A stretch of DNA of 64,000 nucleotides, taken from Streptomyces uncialis (lineage in GTDB: Bacteria > Actinomycetota > Actinomycetes > Streptomycetales > Streptomycetaceae). The stretch covers positions 4,960,001-5,024,000 of the forward strand of contig NZ_CP109583.1 in assembly GCF_036250755.1 (NCBI RefSeq), given 5' to 3'. Positions 16,130-27,969 of this stretch are shown here, one piece after another; within the stretch, counting starts at the first letter, position 1, and the number at the start of each line of letters is the position of its first letter. The position numbers and the translations under genes were made by a program. The notes under the pieces were generated by a model. That model ran no database searches and was not told where the DNA came from. It was given only the letters and a program-made list of their open reading frames with translations.

Positions 16130-17779
16130 GTGAGCACCGAGAACGAGGGCAACCCGGTACCCCCGGCCCCGTCCGCACCTCCCGTGCCGCCATCGGGCTC
16201 CCCCGCTCCAGCGCCCCACAGCCAGGCGGCCGGACCGGCACAGGGCGAGACCCTTCCGCCCCGGCCCGACACGCCCCCCGCACGCGGGGCGGAGGAGACG
16301 CCTCCGCCGGGCGCGTACCCGGCGGACCCGTACGCCGACGCGCCCCACCCGGGAGCCGTCCCTCAGGACAGCGCCCCCGGCGGATACCAGGAAGCGCCGG
16401 AGCGACGGGCCGCGGTGCTGGCGACCAGCGGCGCACCCGGTACACCCGGCGCCCACGAGCACACCCAGGGCGCCCCCGCGCCCGCCCCGGGCCTCGCCCC
16501 GCCCGGCGGCGACCCGTACGCGGCGCCGCACGCCGCCGTACCGCCGCCCGTCGGCGCCTGGCCCCCGCCGCCCCCTCCGGCGGTCCCCACCTACGCGGAC
16601 GCCGGCGGAGCGGGCGGCTGGGGAGCGGCGTACGAGTCGGCGGAGCACAAGCCGCGCGGCGGTCGCCGCGGCGGCCTGCTGGCGGCCGTGACCGCCGCGG
16701 CGCTCTTCGCCGGCGCCCTCGGCGGCGGGGTCGGCTACTGGGCGGCCGAGCGCAACGACGAGTCCGTGGACTCGACGACGGTCTCCGCGTCCGACACCCC
16801 CGCGGACCTGAAGCGTGATCCGGGCACCGTGTCGAACATCGCCGCCACCGCGCTGCCCAGCGTCGTCACGATCGACGCCAAGGGCGGCGGAGGCGAGGGC
16901 GGCACGGGCACCGGCTTCATCTACGACAAGCAGGGCCACATCCTCACCAACAACCATGTGGTGGCGTCCGCGGCCGAGGGCGGTCAGCTCTCGGTGACCT
17001 TCTCCAACGGCAAGAAGTACGACGCCGAGGTGATCGGCCGCGCCCAGGGGTACGACGTGGCCGTCCTCAAGATGAAGAACGCGCCCTCGGACCTGAAGCC
17101 GCTGCCGCTCGGCAACTCCGACAAGGTCGCCGTGGGCGACTCCACCATCGCCATCGGCGCGCCCTTCGGCCTGTCCAACACGGTCACCACGGGCATCGTC
17201 AGCGCCAAGGACCGCCCGGTGGCCTCCAGCGACGGCGGCAACAGCAAGGCGTCGTACATGAGCGCCCTCCAGACCGACGCGTCGATCAACCCGGGCAACT
17301 CCGGCGGTCCGCTGCTGGACGCGCGCGGTGCGGTCATCGGCGTCAACTCCGCGATCCAGTCCGCGGGCAGCGGCCTCGGTGGCGCGGGCCAGGCGGGCTC
17401 CATCGGCCTCGGCTTCGCCATCCCCGTCAACCAGGCCACCGAGGTCGCCCAGACGCTCATCAGGACCGGCCAGCCGGTGTACGCGGTCATCGGCGCCTCG
17501 GTCTCCCTCCAGGAGAGCGGCGGCGGCGCCACCATCACCCAGGAGGGCGCGGGCGGTTCGGACCCGGTCTCCCCGAACGGTCCGGCGGCCAAGGCGGGCC
17601 TTCAGCCCGGCGACGTCATCACCAAGCTGGACGACACGGTGATCGACAGCGGCCCCACCCTGATCGGTGAGATCTGGACCCACCAGCCCGGCGACTCGGT
17701 CAAAATCACCTACGAGCGCGACGGCAAGGAGCGCACGGCGAACCTCGTCCTGGGTGAGCGCAAGGGCGACAGCGGCTGA
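16130..17779 (+). CDS. HtrA/DegP-type membrane-anchored serine protease (S1C) with PDZ domain
   Basis: The protein has 549 residues from the GTG at 16130, behind GAGGAGAGAGCAGCT. A 160-residue Pro/Ala-rich cytoplasmic region is followed by one membrane helix (GGLLAAVTAAALFAGALGGGVGYW). The extracellular trypsin-like domain has the catalytic His (ILTNNHVV), Asp (YDVAVLKMK) and Ser (NPGNSGGPLLD). A PDZ domain closes the protein (NGPAAKAGLQPGDVITKLDD). HtrA proteases degrade or refold damaged surface proteins. It is a single-gene unit followed by a tRNA gene. Confidence 0.94.
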   Translation: MSTENEGNPVPPAPSAPPVPPSGSPAPAPHSQAAGPAQGETLPPRPDTPPARGAEETPPPGAYPADPYADAPHPGAVPQDSAPGGYQEAPERRAAVLATSGAPGTPGAHEHTQGAPAPAPGLAPPGGDPYAAPHAAVPPPVGAWPPPPPPAVPTYADAGGAGGWGAAYESAEHKPRGGRRGGLLAAVTAAALFAGALGGGVGYWAAERNDESVDSTTVSASDTPADLKRDPGTVSNIAATALPSVVTIDAKGGGGEGGTGTGFIYDKQGHILTNNHVVASAAEGGQLSVTFSNGKKYDAEVIGRAQGYDVAVLKMKNAPSDLKPLPLGNSDKVAVGDSTIAIGAPFGLSNTVTTGIVSAKDRPVASSDGGNSKASYMSALQTDASINPGNSGGPLLDARGAVIGVNSAIQSAGSGLGGAGQAGSIGLGFAIPVNQATEVAQTLIRTGQPVYAVIGASVSLQESGGGATITQEGAGGSDPVSPNGPAAKAGLQPGDVITKLDDTVIDSGPTLIGEIWTHQPGDSVKITYERDGKERTANLVLGERKGDSG

Positions 17780-17822
17780 CCCGTTACTCTTGTCCCCGCG
17801 CCGCCCCCGCCGGGCGGCACGG

Positions 17823-17909
17823 GGAGACGTGCCCGAGCGGCCGAAGGGAACGGTCTTGAAAACCGTCGTGGCAGCGATGTCACCGTGGGTTCAAATCCCA
17901 CCGTCTCCG
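17823..17909 (+). tRNA. tRNA-Ser (anticodon TGA)
   Basis: An 87-base class II tRNA. Acceptor arms GGAGACG and CGTCTCC pair perfectly. The anticodon loop CTTGAAA sits between ACGGT and ACCGT, giving anticodon TGA. A long variable arm and the T arm GTGGGTTCAAATCCCAC are present. CCA is not encoded. Confidence 0.97.
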
Positions 17910-17934
17910 CAGAGGTCAGAGAAGTAGCCGCGTA

Positions 17935-17966
17935 CAAGGGGTGTCCCGGACCAGGGGCACCCCTTG
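17935..17966 (+). terminator. Hairpin terminator after tRNA-Ser(TGA)
   Basis: Nine-base arms CAAGGGGTG and CACCCCTTG surround a 14-base loop, 26 bases after the tRNA end. Confidence 0.75.
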
Positions 17967-17991
17967 CGCGTAGCCGGTGCCGGGAGTGACC

Positions 17992-18657
17992 ATGAGCCGC
18001 GCCCATCGTCCGACCGCGCGTCCGGCCCGTCCCGACGTGCCGGTCCCCCGGGTCTGGTACGCGTCGTACGGGTCGAACATGAACATGGAGCGGTTCCGGT
18101 ACTACCTCACCGGCGGACGGCCGCCGGGAACCGCGCGCGGTTGTCCGGGGTGCCGTGACCCCCGCCCGCCGGAGCGGTCCGTCCCGGTGCTGATGCCGGG
18201 CGCGCTGTACTTCGCGACCCTCTCGCCCACCTGGACCGGCGGCCGGGCCTTCCACGACCCGGAAGCCGAGGGCGTGCTGTGGGGGCGCGCCCATCTCGTC
18301 ACGGCCGGGCAGTTCTCCGATGTGGCGGCCCAGGAGATGTACCGACCGCCCGGTACGGACCTCGATCTCACCGAGGTGCTGACCACGGGACGGGCCGCGC
18401 TCGGGCCCGGCCGCTACGAGACCCTGGTCTGCCCCGGGTACCTCGACGATGTCCCGGTGCTGACGTTCACGGCGCCGTGGCGCGCCCGCGAGGTCGAGGT
18501 GACGAAGCCGTCCGCCCCGTATCTGCGGCATCTCGCCGCCGGACTCCTGGAGACCGGCGCGTGGAATGCGGACACCGTGGCCCGCTATCTGGCCGCGGCG
18601 CCGGGGGCGGCCGGGCACTGGACGGCCGGGGAGATCGCCGCCCTGATCCCGAGCTGA
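17992..18657 (+). CDS. Gamma-glutamylcyclotransferase-fold (GGCT-like) protein
   Basis: The protein has 221 residues from the ATG at 17992 behind GGGAGTGACC. The motif VWYASYGSNMNMERF is the signature loop of the GGCT/AIG2 superfamily, and GVLWGRAHLVTAGQF matches the following strand-helix region. The family's catalytic Glu may lie in the EAEGVLWG or RAREVEV stretch, but I could not assign it. Related streptomycete proteins are often labelled 'histone deacetylase', which the sequence does not support. The Cys-rich loop CPGCRDPRPPE is distinctive. The substrate is unknown. Confidence 0.75.
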   Translation: MSRAHRPTARPARPDVPVPRVWYASYGSNMNMERFRYYLTGGRPPGTARGCPGCRDPRPPERSVPVLMPGALYFATLSPTWTGGRAFHDPEAEGVLWGRAHLVTAGQFSDVAAQEMYRPPGTDLDLTEVLTTGRAALGPGRYETLVCPGYLDDVPVLTFTAPWRAREVEVTKPSAPYLRHLAAGLLETGAWNADTVARYLAAAPGAAGHWTAGEIAALIPS

Positions 18658-19049
18658 TCCCGAGTGGTCTCAGGCTGATCCCGCGCTGATCCCCAGCCGA
18701 TCCACGCTGATCCCGTGTGTTCCGTACGGACGTTCGGGGCCGAGGTGGCGGTGGGGTGAGGTGTAACGATTCTCCAAGAATGTGCGGAAACGCTTCGTCT
18801 GTTGTGTCCCAAGGGTTTTCAGGGCAGAGGTCGGCGTTCCGAGGGGTTTGAGCCCCTCAGGGTGTTTATCGACTTGTCCTCACGCTTGCGAGGGAATCAG
18901 GTCTTCCCGCCTGGTTCGCCGGGCATCCGCTGGGCAACTCTGGTCTCGCGACGTTGTGATCCACCTGCGGCAGCCGGCCAACTGCCCGGGTACAGACGTA
19001 CTTTCCGGTGCCCGCACCGGCCCGTACTTTTCTTATGGAGGACATGGAA
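18658..19049. other. Leader region of the small secreted protein gene
   Basis: About 390 bases. It starts with six or so imperfect repeats of CTGATCCC (18649-18712). The part from about 18740 to 18960 is less GC-rich and probably holds the promoter and a long leader. No gene seen. Confidence 0.55.
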
Positions 19050-19361
19050 ATGGCACGTATCCGTACTGCCCGCGTTGTCGCCGCTGCCGCCGCTCTGCCC
19101 TTGGCCGCCGCCCTCTTCTCGGGTACGGCCGTCGCCGACAACGGGTCCTTCGCGAACGACGGATCGAACGCCGCCGTGGCGGCCATCTCCGGCGGTGGTG
19201 TCGGTGGCCACAACCTCGGCAACTCCTCCACCACGCAGCAGCAGGCCGTCGGTGACGGCGCCTCGAACCTGAACAGCACCGCGCAGGTGAACGGTTCCGC
19301 CTTCACCGCGATCGACCAGTCCCACAAGTCCGTGGCGGTCAACTTCGTCGACCTCTTCTGA
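19050..19361 (+). CDS. Small secreted Ser/Asn/Gly-rich protein
   Basis: The protein has 103 residues. The ATG at 19050 was chosen because GGAGG lies eight bases before it. A signal peptide (MARIRTARVVAAAAALPLAA) ends at TAVADN. The mature part of about 75 residues has no Cys and is rich in Asn, Ser, Gly and Gln (GGHNLGNSSTTQQQAVGDG, SNLNSTAQVNGSAFTAIDQ), like short beta-forming surface proteins. It lacks the chaplin hydrophobic repeats and does not look like a rodlin. Similar small secreted proteins occur in other streptomycetes as far as I recall. The long leader and strong terminator suggest a highly expressed single gene. Confidence 0.85.
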   Translation: MARIRTARVVAAAAALPLAAALFSGTAVADNGSFANDGSNAAVAAISGGGVGGHNLGNSSTTQQQAVGDGASNLNSTAQVNGSAFTAIDQSHKSVAVNFVDLF

Positions 19362-19755
19362 GCGGTCCGCCCCGATGAATCCGTTCCGGGGTGAGGTGAG
19401 CTTCTAGGTCGGGTCCGTCTCGCGACGGCGGCTCCATGGGTGGCGTGATCATCTGTGCGGCGGTGCTTCGGCACCGCCGCACAGACGTTTCTGCGTCCGG
19501 GGCGGTGCATCGGGCACGGGTGCGCGTACGTAGGGCGGCTGTGCGAACGACGCCCGTTCCCTGGTCGTGACAGCGGCGAACCGCCGAGCCCGTGAACAAC
19601 TGACGGCTGACAGCGGACATGGGCCTACCCGGCGGGGCGACGGGATCCGGTCCGGCACGGGACCGGTCCGCGCGCCGAACTGGGCCGGGCGGGGGCGGGA
19701 CCTGCGGCATCGGCTGTCGGGCCGCGCCGGGCGGGGGACCGGCGGCGGTCGGCTG
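19362..19755. other. Convergent intergenic region with terminator
   Basis: About 390 bases between the small secreted protein gene and the converging sigma factor gene. It holds the terminator at 19453-19484; the rest shows no gene. Confidence 0.6.
19453..19484. terminator. Perfect 14-bp stem with TTCG tetraloop
   Basis: The arms CTGTGCGGCGGTGC and GCACCGCCGCACAG are fully complementary around TTCG, followed by ACGTTTCTG. This is a very stable terminator about 90 bases after the secreted protein stop. Confidence 0.9.
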
Positions 19756-20412
19756 TCAGGCCGCGATCAGCTCGGGGTCCTCGCGCAGCTTGCCCAGCGC
19801 ACGGGACACCGCGCTCTTGACCGTGCCGATCGACACACCGAGCACCGCCGCGGTCTGGGCCTCGCTCAGATCCTCGTAGTACCGCAGTACGACCATGGCC
19901 CGCTGGCGGGCCGGAAGCTTCATGATCGCGCGCCACATCGCGTCCCGCAGCGCCTGCTGTTCCGCCGGGTCGCTCAGCGGGACGGTCTCCGGCTCGGGCA
20001 GCTCCTCGCAGGCGAACTCGTCGACCTTGCGCTTGCGCCACTGCGACGTCCGCGTGTTCACCAGGGCGCGGCGTACATAGCCGTCGAGGGCGCGGTGGTC
20101 CACGATCCGGTCCCACGCGACATACGTCTTCGTGAGGGCGGTCTGGAGCAGGTCCTCGGCGTCGCTCGGGTTCGCCGTCAGCGACCTGGCGGTACGCAGC
20201 AGAACCGGCCCGCGGGCGCGGACGTACGAGGCGAAAGAGGGGTACGTCAGATGGGTCGCCGGAGCGGGGGCCGAGCCGCCCTGGGCCGGGACCGAGGTCG
20301 TGGTGCCGGACGGTGTCACGCCCGGAACCCGGGTCGGGGCCGCGTGAACCGTGGTCATCGGTGCCACGTGTGTCGATGCGCTGGTGCAGATAGGCGCGAT
20401 GGTTGCGGTCAT
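19756..20412 (-). CDS. SigE-subfamily ECF RNA polymerase sigma factor
   Basis: The protein has 218 residues. A 60-residue Thr/Pro/Ala-rich N-terminus precedes region 2 (about 60-125: YVRARGPVLLRTARSLTANP, DAEDLLQTALTKTYVAWDRI). Region 4 covers about 160-212 (LPARQRAMVVLRYYEDLSEA, VLGVSIGTVKSAVSRALGKL). This matches the actinobacterial SigE-family ECF group. No anti-sigma gene is adjacent. An internal ATG (MTTVHAAPTRV) could be the true start. It is divergent from the acyl-CoA ligase gene over 523 bases. Confidence 0.9.
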   Translation of the reverse strand: MTATIAPICTSASTHVAPMTTVHAAPTRVPGVTPSGTTTSVPAQGGSAPAPATHLTYPSFASYVRARGPVLLRTARSLTANPSDAEDLLQTALTKTYVAWDRIVDHRALDGYVRRALVNTRTSQWRKRKVDEFACEELPEPETVPLSDPAEQQALRDAMWRAIMKLPARQRAMVVLRYYEDLSEAQTAAVLGVSIGTVKSAVSRALGKLREDPELIAA

Positions 20413-20935
20413 GGCTACACGCTAGGTTCGACCCCCGCCTCAGCGGATCGGCCGCAGGTCCCGAAGCCGTGTCCGCCTCAGGTTGTAGGAGCGGTGGTGC
20501 CCCCACCTACTGGAGGTGGAGACCGGTGCACGCCCCCTCGGGGTACAGCCCTGAGAACCCCGACCCGGGGTCGGCAGCCGGTACCGCGCCGTCCGAAGAG
20601 CGCTCCTGGGCCGTCGGCCTGCCCCTGAACCCCGTGTCGCCGTCCCATCCGTACCCCCCGGCCCGCTCCCGCACCCATGCCCCGAACAGCTCCCCCCGGA
20701 TCCGCGGTCATACCTGGGTCGTACCTCGGGCGTACGTGGGAGGCCGATGCCGTACCGGGCGGACAAGTGTCCCGGCGGGTAGTGACATACCGCCCGGTAC
20801 GGCCGCAGAATCGCGACACGCACCGCGCACATCCCCACCATGCCCCGCAGGCCGGAAGCCGCACCGCGCACATTCCGCACCACGCCCGCAGGCTGGAACC
20901 CGCACCGCACCGCCGTACCCACTCCGGAGGCCCCC
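20413..20935. other. Divergent promoter region
   Basis: About 520 bases between the sigma factor and acyl-CoA ligase genes. It holds GTACGT-containing degenerate repeats (20700-20820) and GCACC-rich direct repeats (20815-20915). No gene seen. Confidence 0.5.
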
Positions 20936-22585
<1,650 letters not shown>

Positions 22586-22604
22586 CCCGGCCCGACGGTC
22601 GCGT

Positions 22605-22618
22605 GTTTCACGTGAATC
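22605..22618. promoter_or_regulatory. parS-like ParB binding site 1
   Basis: GTTTCACGTGAATC differs at one base from the actinobacterial parS consensus GTTTCACGTGAAAC. It lies 20 bases after the acyl-CoA ligase stop. Confidence 0.85.
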
Positions 22619-22630
22619 ATCCGTCCGGTA

Positions 22631-22674
22631 CGCCCGGGTGGGTGTGATTCACGTGAAACACACCCACCCGGGCG
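22631..22674. terminator. 44-bp near-perfect palindrome shared by two convergent genes
   Basis: Sixteen-base arms (22631-22646, CGCCCGGGTGGGTGTG; 22659-22674) are perfectly complementary. The 12-base centre is itself palindromic apart from one A/A pair and contains a parS-like core. It lies between two converging stops and probably ends transcription in both directions. Confidence 0.8.
22646..22659. promoter_or_regulatory. parS-like ParB binding site 2, in the palindrome centre
   Basis: GATTCACGTGAAAC has one mismatch to the parS consensus and forms the loop region of the 44-bp palindrome. Confidence 0.85.
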
Positions 22675-22687
22675 TTTCACGTGAAAC
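22674..22687. promoter_or_regulatory. parS site 3, perfect consensus
   Basis: GTTTCACGTGAAAC matches the parS consensus at all 14 positions. It ends exactly at the base next to the stop codon of the minus-strand receiver/kinase-like gene. Confidence 0.93.
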
Positions 22688-25600
22688 TCAATTGGTGCCG
22701 ATCCGGGCGAGCAGATCCACGATGCGGTCCTGGACCTCGGGGCTGGTCGACCGTTCCGCGAGGAACAGCACGGTCTCACCCGCGGCGAGCCGCGGCAGTT
22801 CGGTCCGGTCGACCGCGGCGGTGTAGACGACGAGCGGAGTACGGTTCAACTGGCCGTTCGCCCGGAGCCAGTCCACGATCCCGGCGCGTCGGCGCCGGAC
22901 CTGCATCAGATCCATCACCACGAGGTTCGGCCGCATCTGCGAGGCCAGGGCCACCGCGTCCGCGTCGTTGGCGGCCTGGGCGACCTGCATACCGCGCCGC
23001 TCCAGCGTCGATGTCAGCGCGAGCGCGATCTCGGGGTGCTCCTCGATCAGGAGGACGCGCGGCGGATGCTGCTCGCTGTCCCGGGGGGCCAAGGCCTTGA
23101 GCAGCACAGCCGGATCGGCGCCGTACGCGGCCTCCCGTGTCGCCTGACCGAGCCCGGCCGTGACCAGGACCGGCACCTCGGCGGCGACCGCGGCCGTCCG
23201 CAGCGACTGGAGCGCGGTCCGGGTGATCGGTCCCGTCAGCGGATCGACGAACAGCGCGGCCGGGAAGGCGGCGATCTGCGCGTCGACCTCCTCACGCGAG
23301 TGCACGATCACCGGACGGTAGCCACGGTCGCTCAACGCCTGCTGGGTGCTCACGTCCGGGGCGGGCCACACCAGCAGCCGACGCGGATTGTCCAGCGGCT
23401 CCGGCGGCAATTCGTCGTCCATCGGCCGGGGATGCGGCTGGTCGGAGACCTCCACCGCCCCGCCCGGACCGTCCAGCGGCTCGGGCCCCTCGTCGGCGTC
23501 CTGGTCCGGCGCCCCTATGGCGTACGACCGGCCGGCCCCGGCCGTCGCGGCCGCGAGCCGCGCCTGGGACGAGGACCCCGGCCCGGGCTGCCGCCCCGGT
23601 GCCTGCTGCGGCGGTACGGGAAGCGGGCGTGCCGTCGGTTCGGGCTGCTCGGGACCGGTGTCCGGCCGGGTGCCGAGCTTCCGCCGCCGCCCCGAACCTC
23701 CGGCGCCCCCACCGAGCGAGCCCTGGCCGCCGGAGCCGCCCTGCGCATCACCGGCGGGCCGTGTCACGGGTACGCCCTGCCCGAGGGTGCGCACGCTGAA
23801 GGCCCGCCCCTGGGTGGAGTCCGGGTCGTACGGGGTGCCGTCCGGGTGGACACCCTGGGGCTGTCCGTCCTGCGCGGCCATCCGCTGCGGAGGCAGCGGT
23901 CCACCGGGCACGGGACCGCCCCCCCAGGCCGTGGTGGGCCGGGCGGGCGGAGCTTGGTTCGTCGGCTGCCCGTGCGGGTCGGCCGGGGCAGGCTGACCGG
24001 GCTGACCGGGACGGCCCGCGCGCGCCGGAGGAACGGGACCGCCGTGCGGAACCCCTGGCTGCTGCCCGGACCCGTCCCGCTGCTGCCCGGTCTGCCCGGT
24101 CTGCCCGGTCCGCCTCTGCGGAAGCTGCTGGGGTGCCTGCGGGGAATGCGGAGGCCGCGGCGGCTGGGGCGGTCCGGCCTGCGCCGGGATGCCCTGACCG
24201 TCGGTGCCCGCCGGGTGGGTCTCGCCGGGGTACGGGGCCTGACCCTGACGCGGGACGGCCCGCGCGGGCGGGACCTGCGGCGGCGGGGGGAACTGCCCCT
24301 GCGGCGCATGGCCCGGGGCACCGACGGGCGCGCCCTGGGCGGGGAACCCGTCGGGCGGGGTGCCCGCACCGGGAACGCCCTGCGGAGAGGCTTCCGCGTG
24401 CGGGAAGCCGGGGGCGGCATGGTGCGCGGGCGCGTTCGCCCCGGCCCCCTGACCGGGGTGCCCCTGCGGCGCGCCACCCGGCACGGGCACCGGCTGCGGC
24501 GGTACGCCCTGCGGGGAGACGGGGGCACCGGCGGCAGCACCGGGACCGCCGCGTCCACCGGGTACGGCCGGTACGCCGGGTCCACCGGGTACTTCGGTCC
24601 CCTCAGGCGTACCGGGCGCACCCGGTCCGCCACCAGGCATCGCGGGACCGTCAGGCATCCCGGCTCCGGTCATGCCATGACCGGCACCGCCAGGGCCGCC
24701 CGGACCCGTCGACGGACCTGTCCGCGAATCCGCCGCGCCCGCTCCCGCTCCCGCGCCCATGGCCCTGCGGCGACCGGTGGGCTGTTCCGTGGGGTGGGGC
24801 TGGGGCGGGGTGTGTTCGTCGGCGACCGGGTCGTGCGGCGCGGTCGGCCGCTGCGCCCCGCCTCCGGCGAACCCGCCGGCGCGCGGTACCTGACCGTGTC
24901 CGTCGGGGCCGACCCGTCCGACCCGCCCATGTGCGTCCGGCTCGTGGCCGCCACCCTGGAGCGACCTCGGGAACGGTCCGGGAGGACCGCCGCCCGGGCC
25001 CGACTGCCCGTGCCCGCCGGGGAAGCCGGGCCGACCGGCCGCCGCCTCGCCTGCCTGGCCCTGACCGCCGTGGGCGTACCGCGCGGCAGCGCCGGGCACG
25101 GCCCGGTCCGCCTCCGCCGGAGGCAGCGCGAAGGCGGACCGGGGACCGCCGCCCGCGTCCGCCGCGGCGCCCCGCTCGTTCGCGGGTGCCAACGCCCGCC
25201 GCGCCCGCCGTCCGTCCTGCTGGACCTGTCCGGACCCGCCCCGGGGCATGCCCGCCGGATCGACGGGCCGTGCCCCGGAGGGCAGCGCCGGAGCGCCCGC
25301 ACCCTGGCCGTACGCGTTCCGCGGACCCGCGCCGGGACCGGCGGGCAACGCCATCTGCCCGCCGTCGGGACGGACCTGCCGTCCGCCCGGTCCGCCGCTC
25401 GGCCGCGCCCTGATCGACCGGTACGCCGCCGGGCGGCACCTGCCCGAGCCCCGCGGGTCCCGGGGGACCGGCCTCGCCGGACGCCACCACGGCGCCCTCG
25501 GCCGGGCTCGGCCGTCCGCGCCTGCGGCCCGTACCGTTCCCGCCGCCCGCCGCGGTGGCTCCGATGGCCCTGGCGGGCGGCACCGGCCCGGTGGGCTCGG

Positions 25601-27692
25601 GCGCCGCGTCCGCCGTCTGCTCATCGGCCCGCCGGCCGCGCCGCCGTCCGGTGGGCGCCCCGGCGGCACCGTCGGCGCCGCCCTCCGTGCCGTCGTCGCC
25701 GAAGTCGGCCTGACCCGTGGAACCCACGGGACGGAAGCCCTCCAGGAACGCGTCCGTCGAGCCCCGCCGGGCGCGCCGCCCGCCACGGGTCCCCTCACCG
25801 TCCGTACCGGACCCGTCGGTGCCGTCAGGACCGCCCGCGTACCCGCCCTGGCCGTCCGGATACCCGCCCCGGCCGTCGGGATAGGCGTCCTGGTCACCCG
25901 AGTAGGAGTCCTGGTCATCCCCGTACGAGTCCTGGTCGCCCGCGTACGCGTCGGGACCGTCCGCGTACGCGTCCTGGCCGTCGGCATCGGCAGACCGGTC
26001 CGTACCGGGCCGCGCGCCGGTCATCGCACCGGCCCCGCCGCCGATCGGCACCTCAAGGACGTACGCGCTGCCGCTCATCCCGGGGACCTCGTGCGTCTGG
26101 AGCACCCCGCCATGGGCACGGACGATGCCGCGCACGATCGGCTCGTGGACGGGGTCACCACCCGCGTAGGGTCCGCGCACCTCGATGCGGACGCCCTCCC
26201 CGCGCTGCGCGGCGGCCACGACGATCGTGGAGTCCATGTAGCCGTTCGCGGCGACCGGGGCGTTGCCCGTGGAGTCGACGCCCGCGACATCCGCGACCAG
26301 ATGCGCCAGCGCCGTCGCCAGCCGCTCCGGGTCGACCTCGGCCTCGATGGGCGGGGCGTGCACCGCGAACTGGGCGCGTCCCGGGCCGATCAGCTCCACC
26401 GCGCCCTCGACACCGGCCGCCACGACCGCGTCGAGCATCGCGGGCCGGCGCGCCAGGCTCTCGCTGCCCCGGTCGAGCCGCTGGTACCGCAGCACGTTGT
26501 CGACCAGGGTGGTGATCCGGGAGTACCCGGCCGCGAGGTGGTGCAGGATCTGGTTCGCCTCGGGCCACAACTGCCCGGCGTCGTCGGCCGCGAGTCCGGC
26601 CAGCTCGTGGCGCAGCTCGTCCAGCGGTCCCCGCAGCGATCCGTCGAGCACGGCGAGCAGCTGCTCGTACCGCGCGTCCTGGGCCTCGTACCGGTCCTTC
26701 TCGCGTTCGGCGAGCGCCGCGTACCGGTCCTTCTCGGTGGCGATCTCCTCCGCGTGCCGCTCGGCGAGTTCGCCGAGCGCGGCGGTGTGCTCGTCGGCCA
26801 GCCGCCCGACCTCCGCGCCGTGCTCCGCGTCGAGCCGTTCGAGGGCGGAGGCGTGGTCGCGGACCAGCCCGTCCTTCTCCTCGATGAGCGCGTCGTAGGG
26901 GCGGCGGTCGGTGAAGGTCATGACCGCGCCGACGAGCTGGTCCCCGTCCCGTACGGGCGCGGTCGTCAGGTCGACGGAGACCTGTGTGCCCTTCTTGGAC
27001 CAGAGGACCTGCCCGCGCACCCGGTGCTTGCGACCGGACTTGAGGGTGTCCGCGAGCGGTGAGCCCTCGTACGGGAACGGCTCGCCGTCGGCACGCGAGT
27101 GCAGGACGAGGGTGTGCAGCTCCTTGCCGCCCAGCTCGTTGGCCCGGTAGCCGAGGATCTGCGCGGCGGCCGGGTTGACGAGCACGATCCGCCCGTCGAG
27201 GTCGGTGCCGACGACTCCCTCGGAGGCGGCCCGCAGGATCATCTCGGTCTGGCGTTGCGAACGCGCGAGCTCCGCTTCGGTGTCCACGGTGCCGGAAAGG
27301 TCGCGGACGACCAGCATAAGCAGCTCGTCACCGGTGTAGCCGTGGCCGTCGTACGCCTGTTGGCCGTTCTCCAGATTCGCGGATGTGACCTCGACCGGGA
27401 ACTCGCTGCCGTCGGTGCGCCGCGCGGTCATCCGCTTCGGCTTGGTACGCCCCCGGGGGTCGGGGCTCTCCGGCCGCCGCATCGAGCCGGGGATCAGCCG
27501 TGAGTCGAACTCCGGCAGCAGATCGAGCAGCCCCCGGCCGACCAGCGCGGTGCCCGGCGCTTCGAACGCCTCCAGCGCGATGGTGTTGGCGTTGACCACC
27601 GTTCCATTGGCGTTGACCAGTACCAACGCGTCCGGGAGCGCGTCGAGTATGGCTGCGAGGCGAGCAGCGCCTCGGGATGGCCTGCTGCTCAC
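22688..27692 (-). pseudogene. PAS/kinase-like/receiver hybrid signalling protein, apparent frameshift near 25385-25425
   Basis: Two overlapping frames give one protein of about 1,668 residues. The first frame (from 27692) has two PAS domains (about 8-115 and 140-270), a charged coiled coil (275-350), a histidine-kinase-like dimerisation helix and a GHKL-like ATPase region (350-560). A Gly/Pro/Gln-rich linker of about 850 residues follows, with Tyr-Asp-Gln repeats. At about 25400 the coding bias moves by one base to the second frame, which ends in two receiver-like domains. The first frame stays open to 24651 but turns Arg-rich, as a shadow does. The kinase part lacks the usual HE-RTPL motif (it reads DGSLRGPLDEL) and a clear N box (ALAHLVADVAG). 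The last receiver has EE for the acidic pair but keeps Asp in VVMDLMQ. It could be a real +1 shift, a sequencing error or a broken gene. Confidence 0.8.
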
Positions 27693-27969
27693 GAGACGCT
27701 TCCTCCCTGTTACCGCATCTTGCCGGCCGCGAAGGCCATCTTGCCGCGCGGGACGCGACGTGTCACGGGAGGGAGTCTACGGCCCTGGGTTGCGCTCGCG
27801 ACGGCGGATGCGGGGGAGTCGGCGTGCGGAGGGTGTGCGGGTTCCGGGCGCTCGCGAAGTGCCCCCGGGCTGACCAGGGAAGGCCGCCGCGAGAGCACTT
27901 CGGGGCCCGGCCGGATCGCGTCGGGCGCGTGCCGGACGCGATCCGGCCGGGTGCCGGGTCCGGGCGGGG

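Noticed and set aside
19050..19361. Chaplin or rodlin gene
   Set aside because: The mature part lacks the hydrophobic chaplin repeats and Cys, and does not match the rodlin pattern.
23036..26515. 1159-codon plus-strand open frame
   Set aside because: It lies opposite the PAS/kinase-like locus and is Arg/Pro/Gly-rich without motifs.
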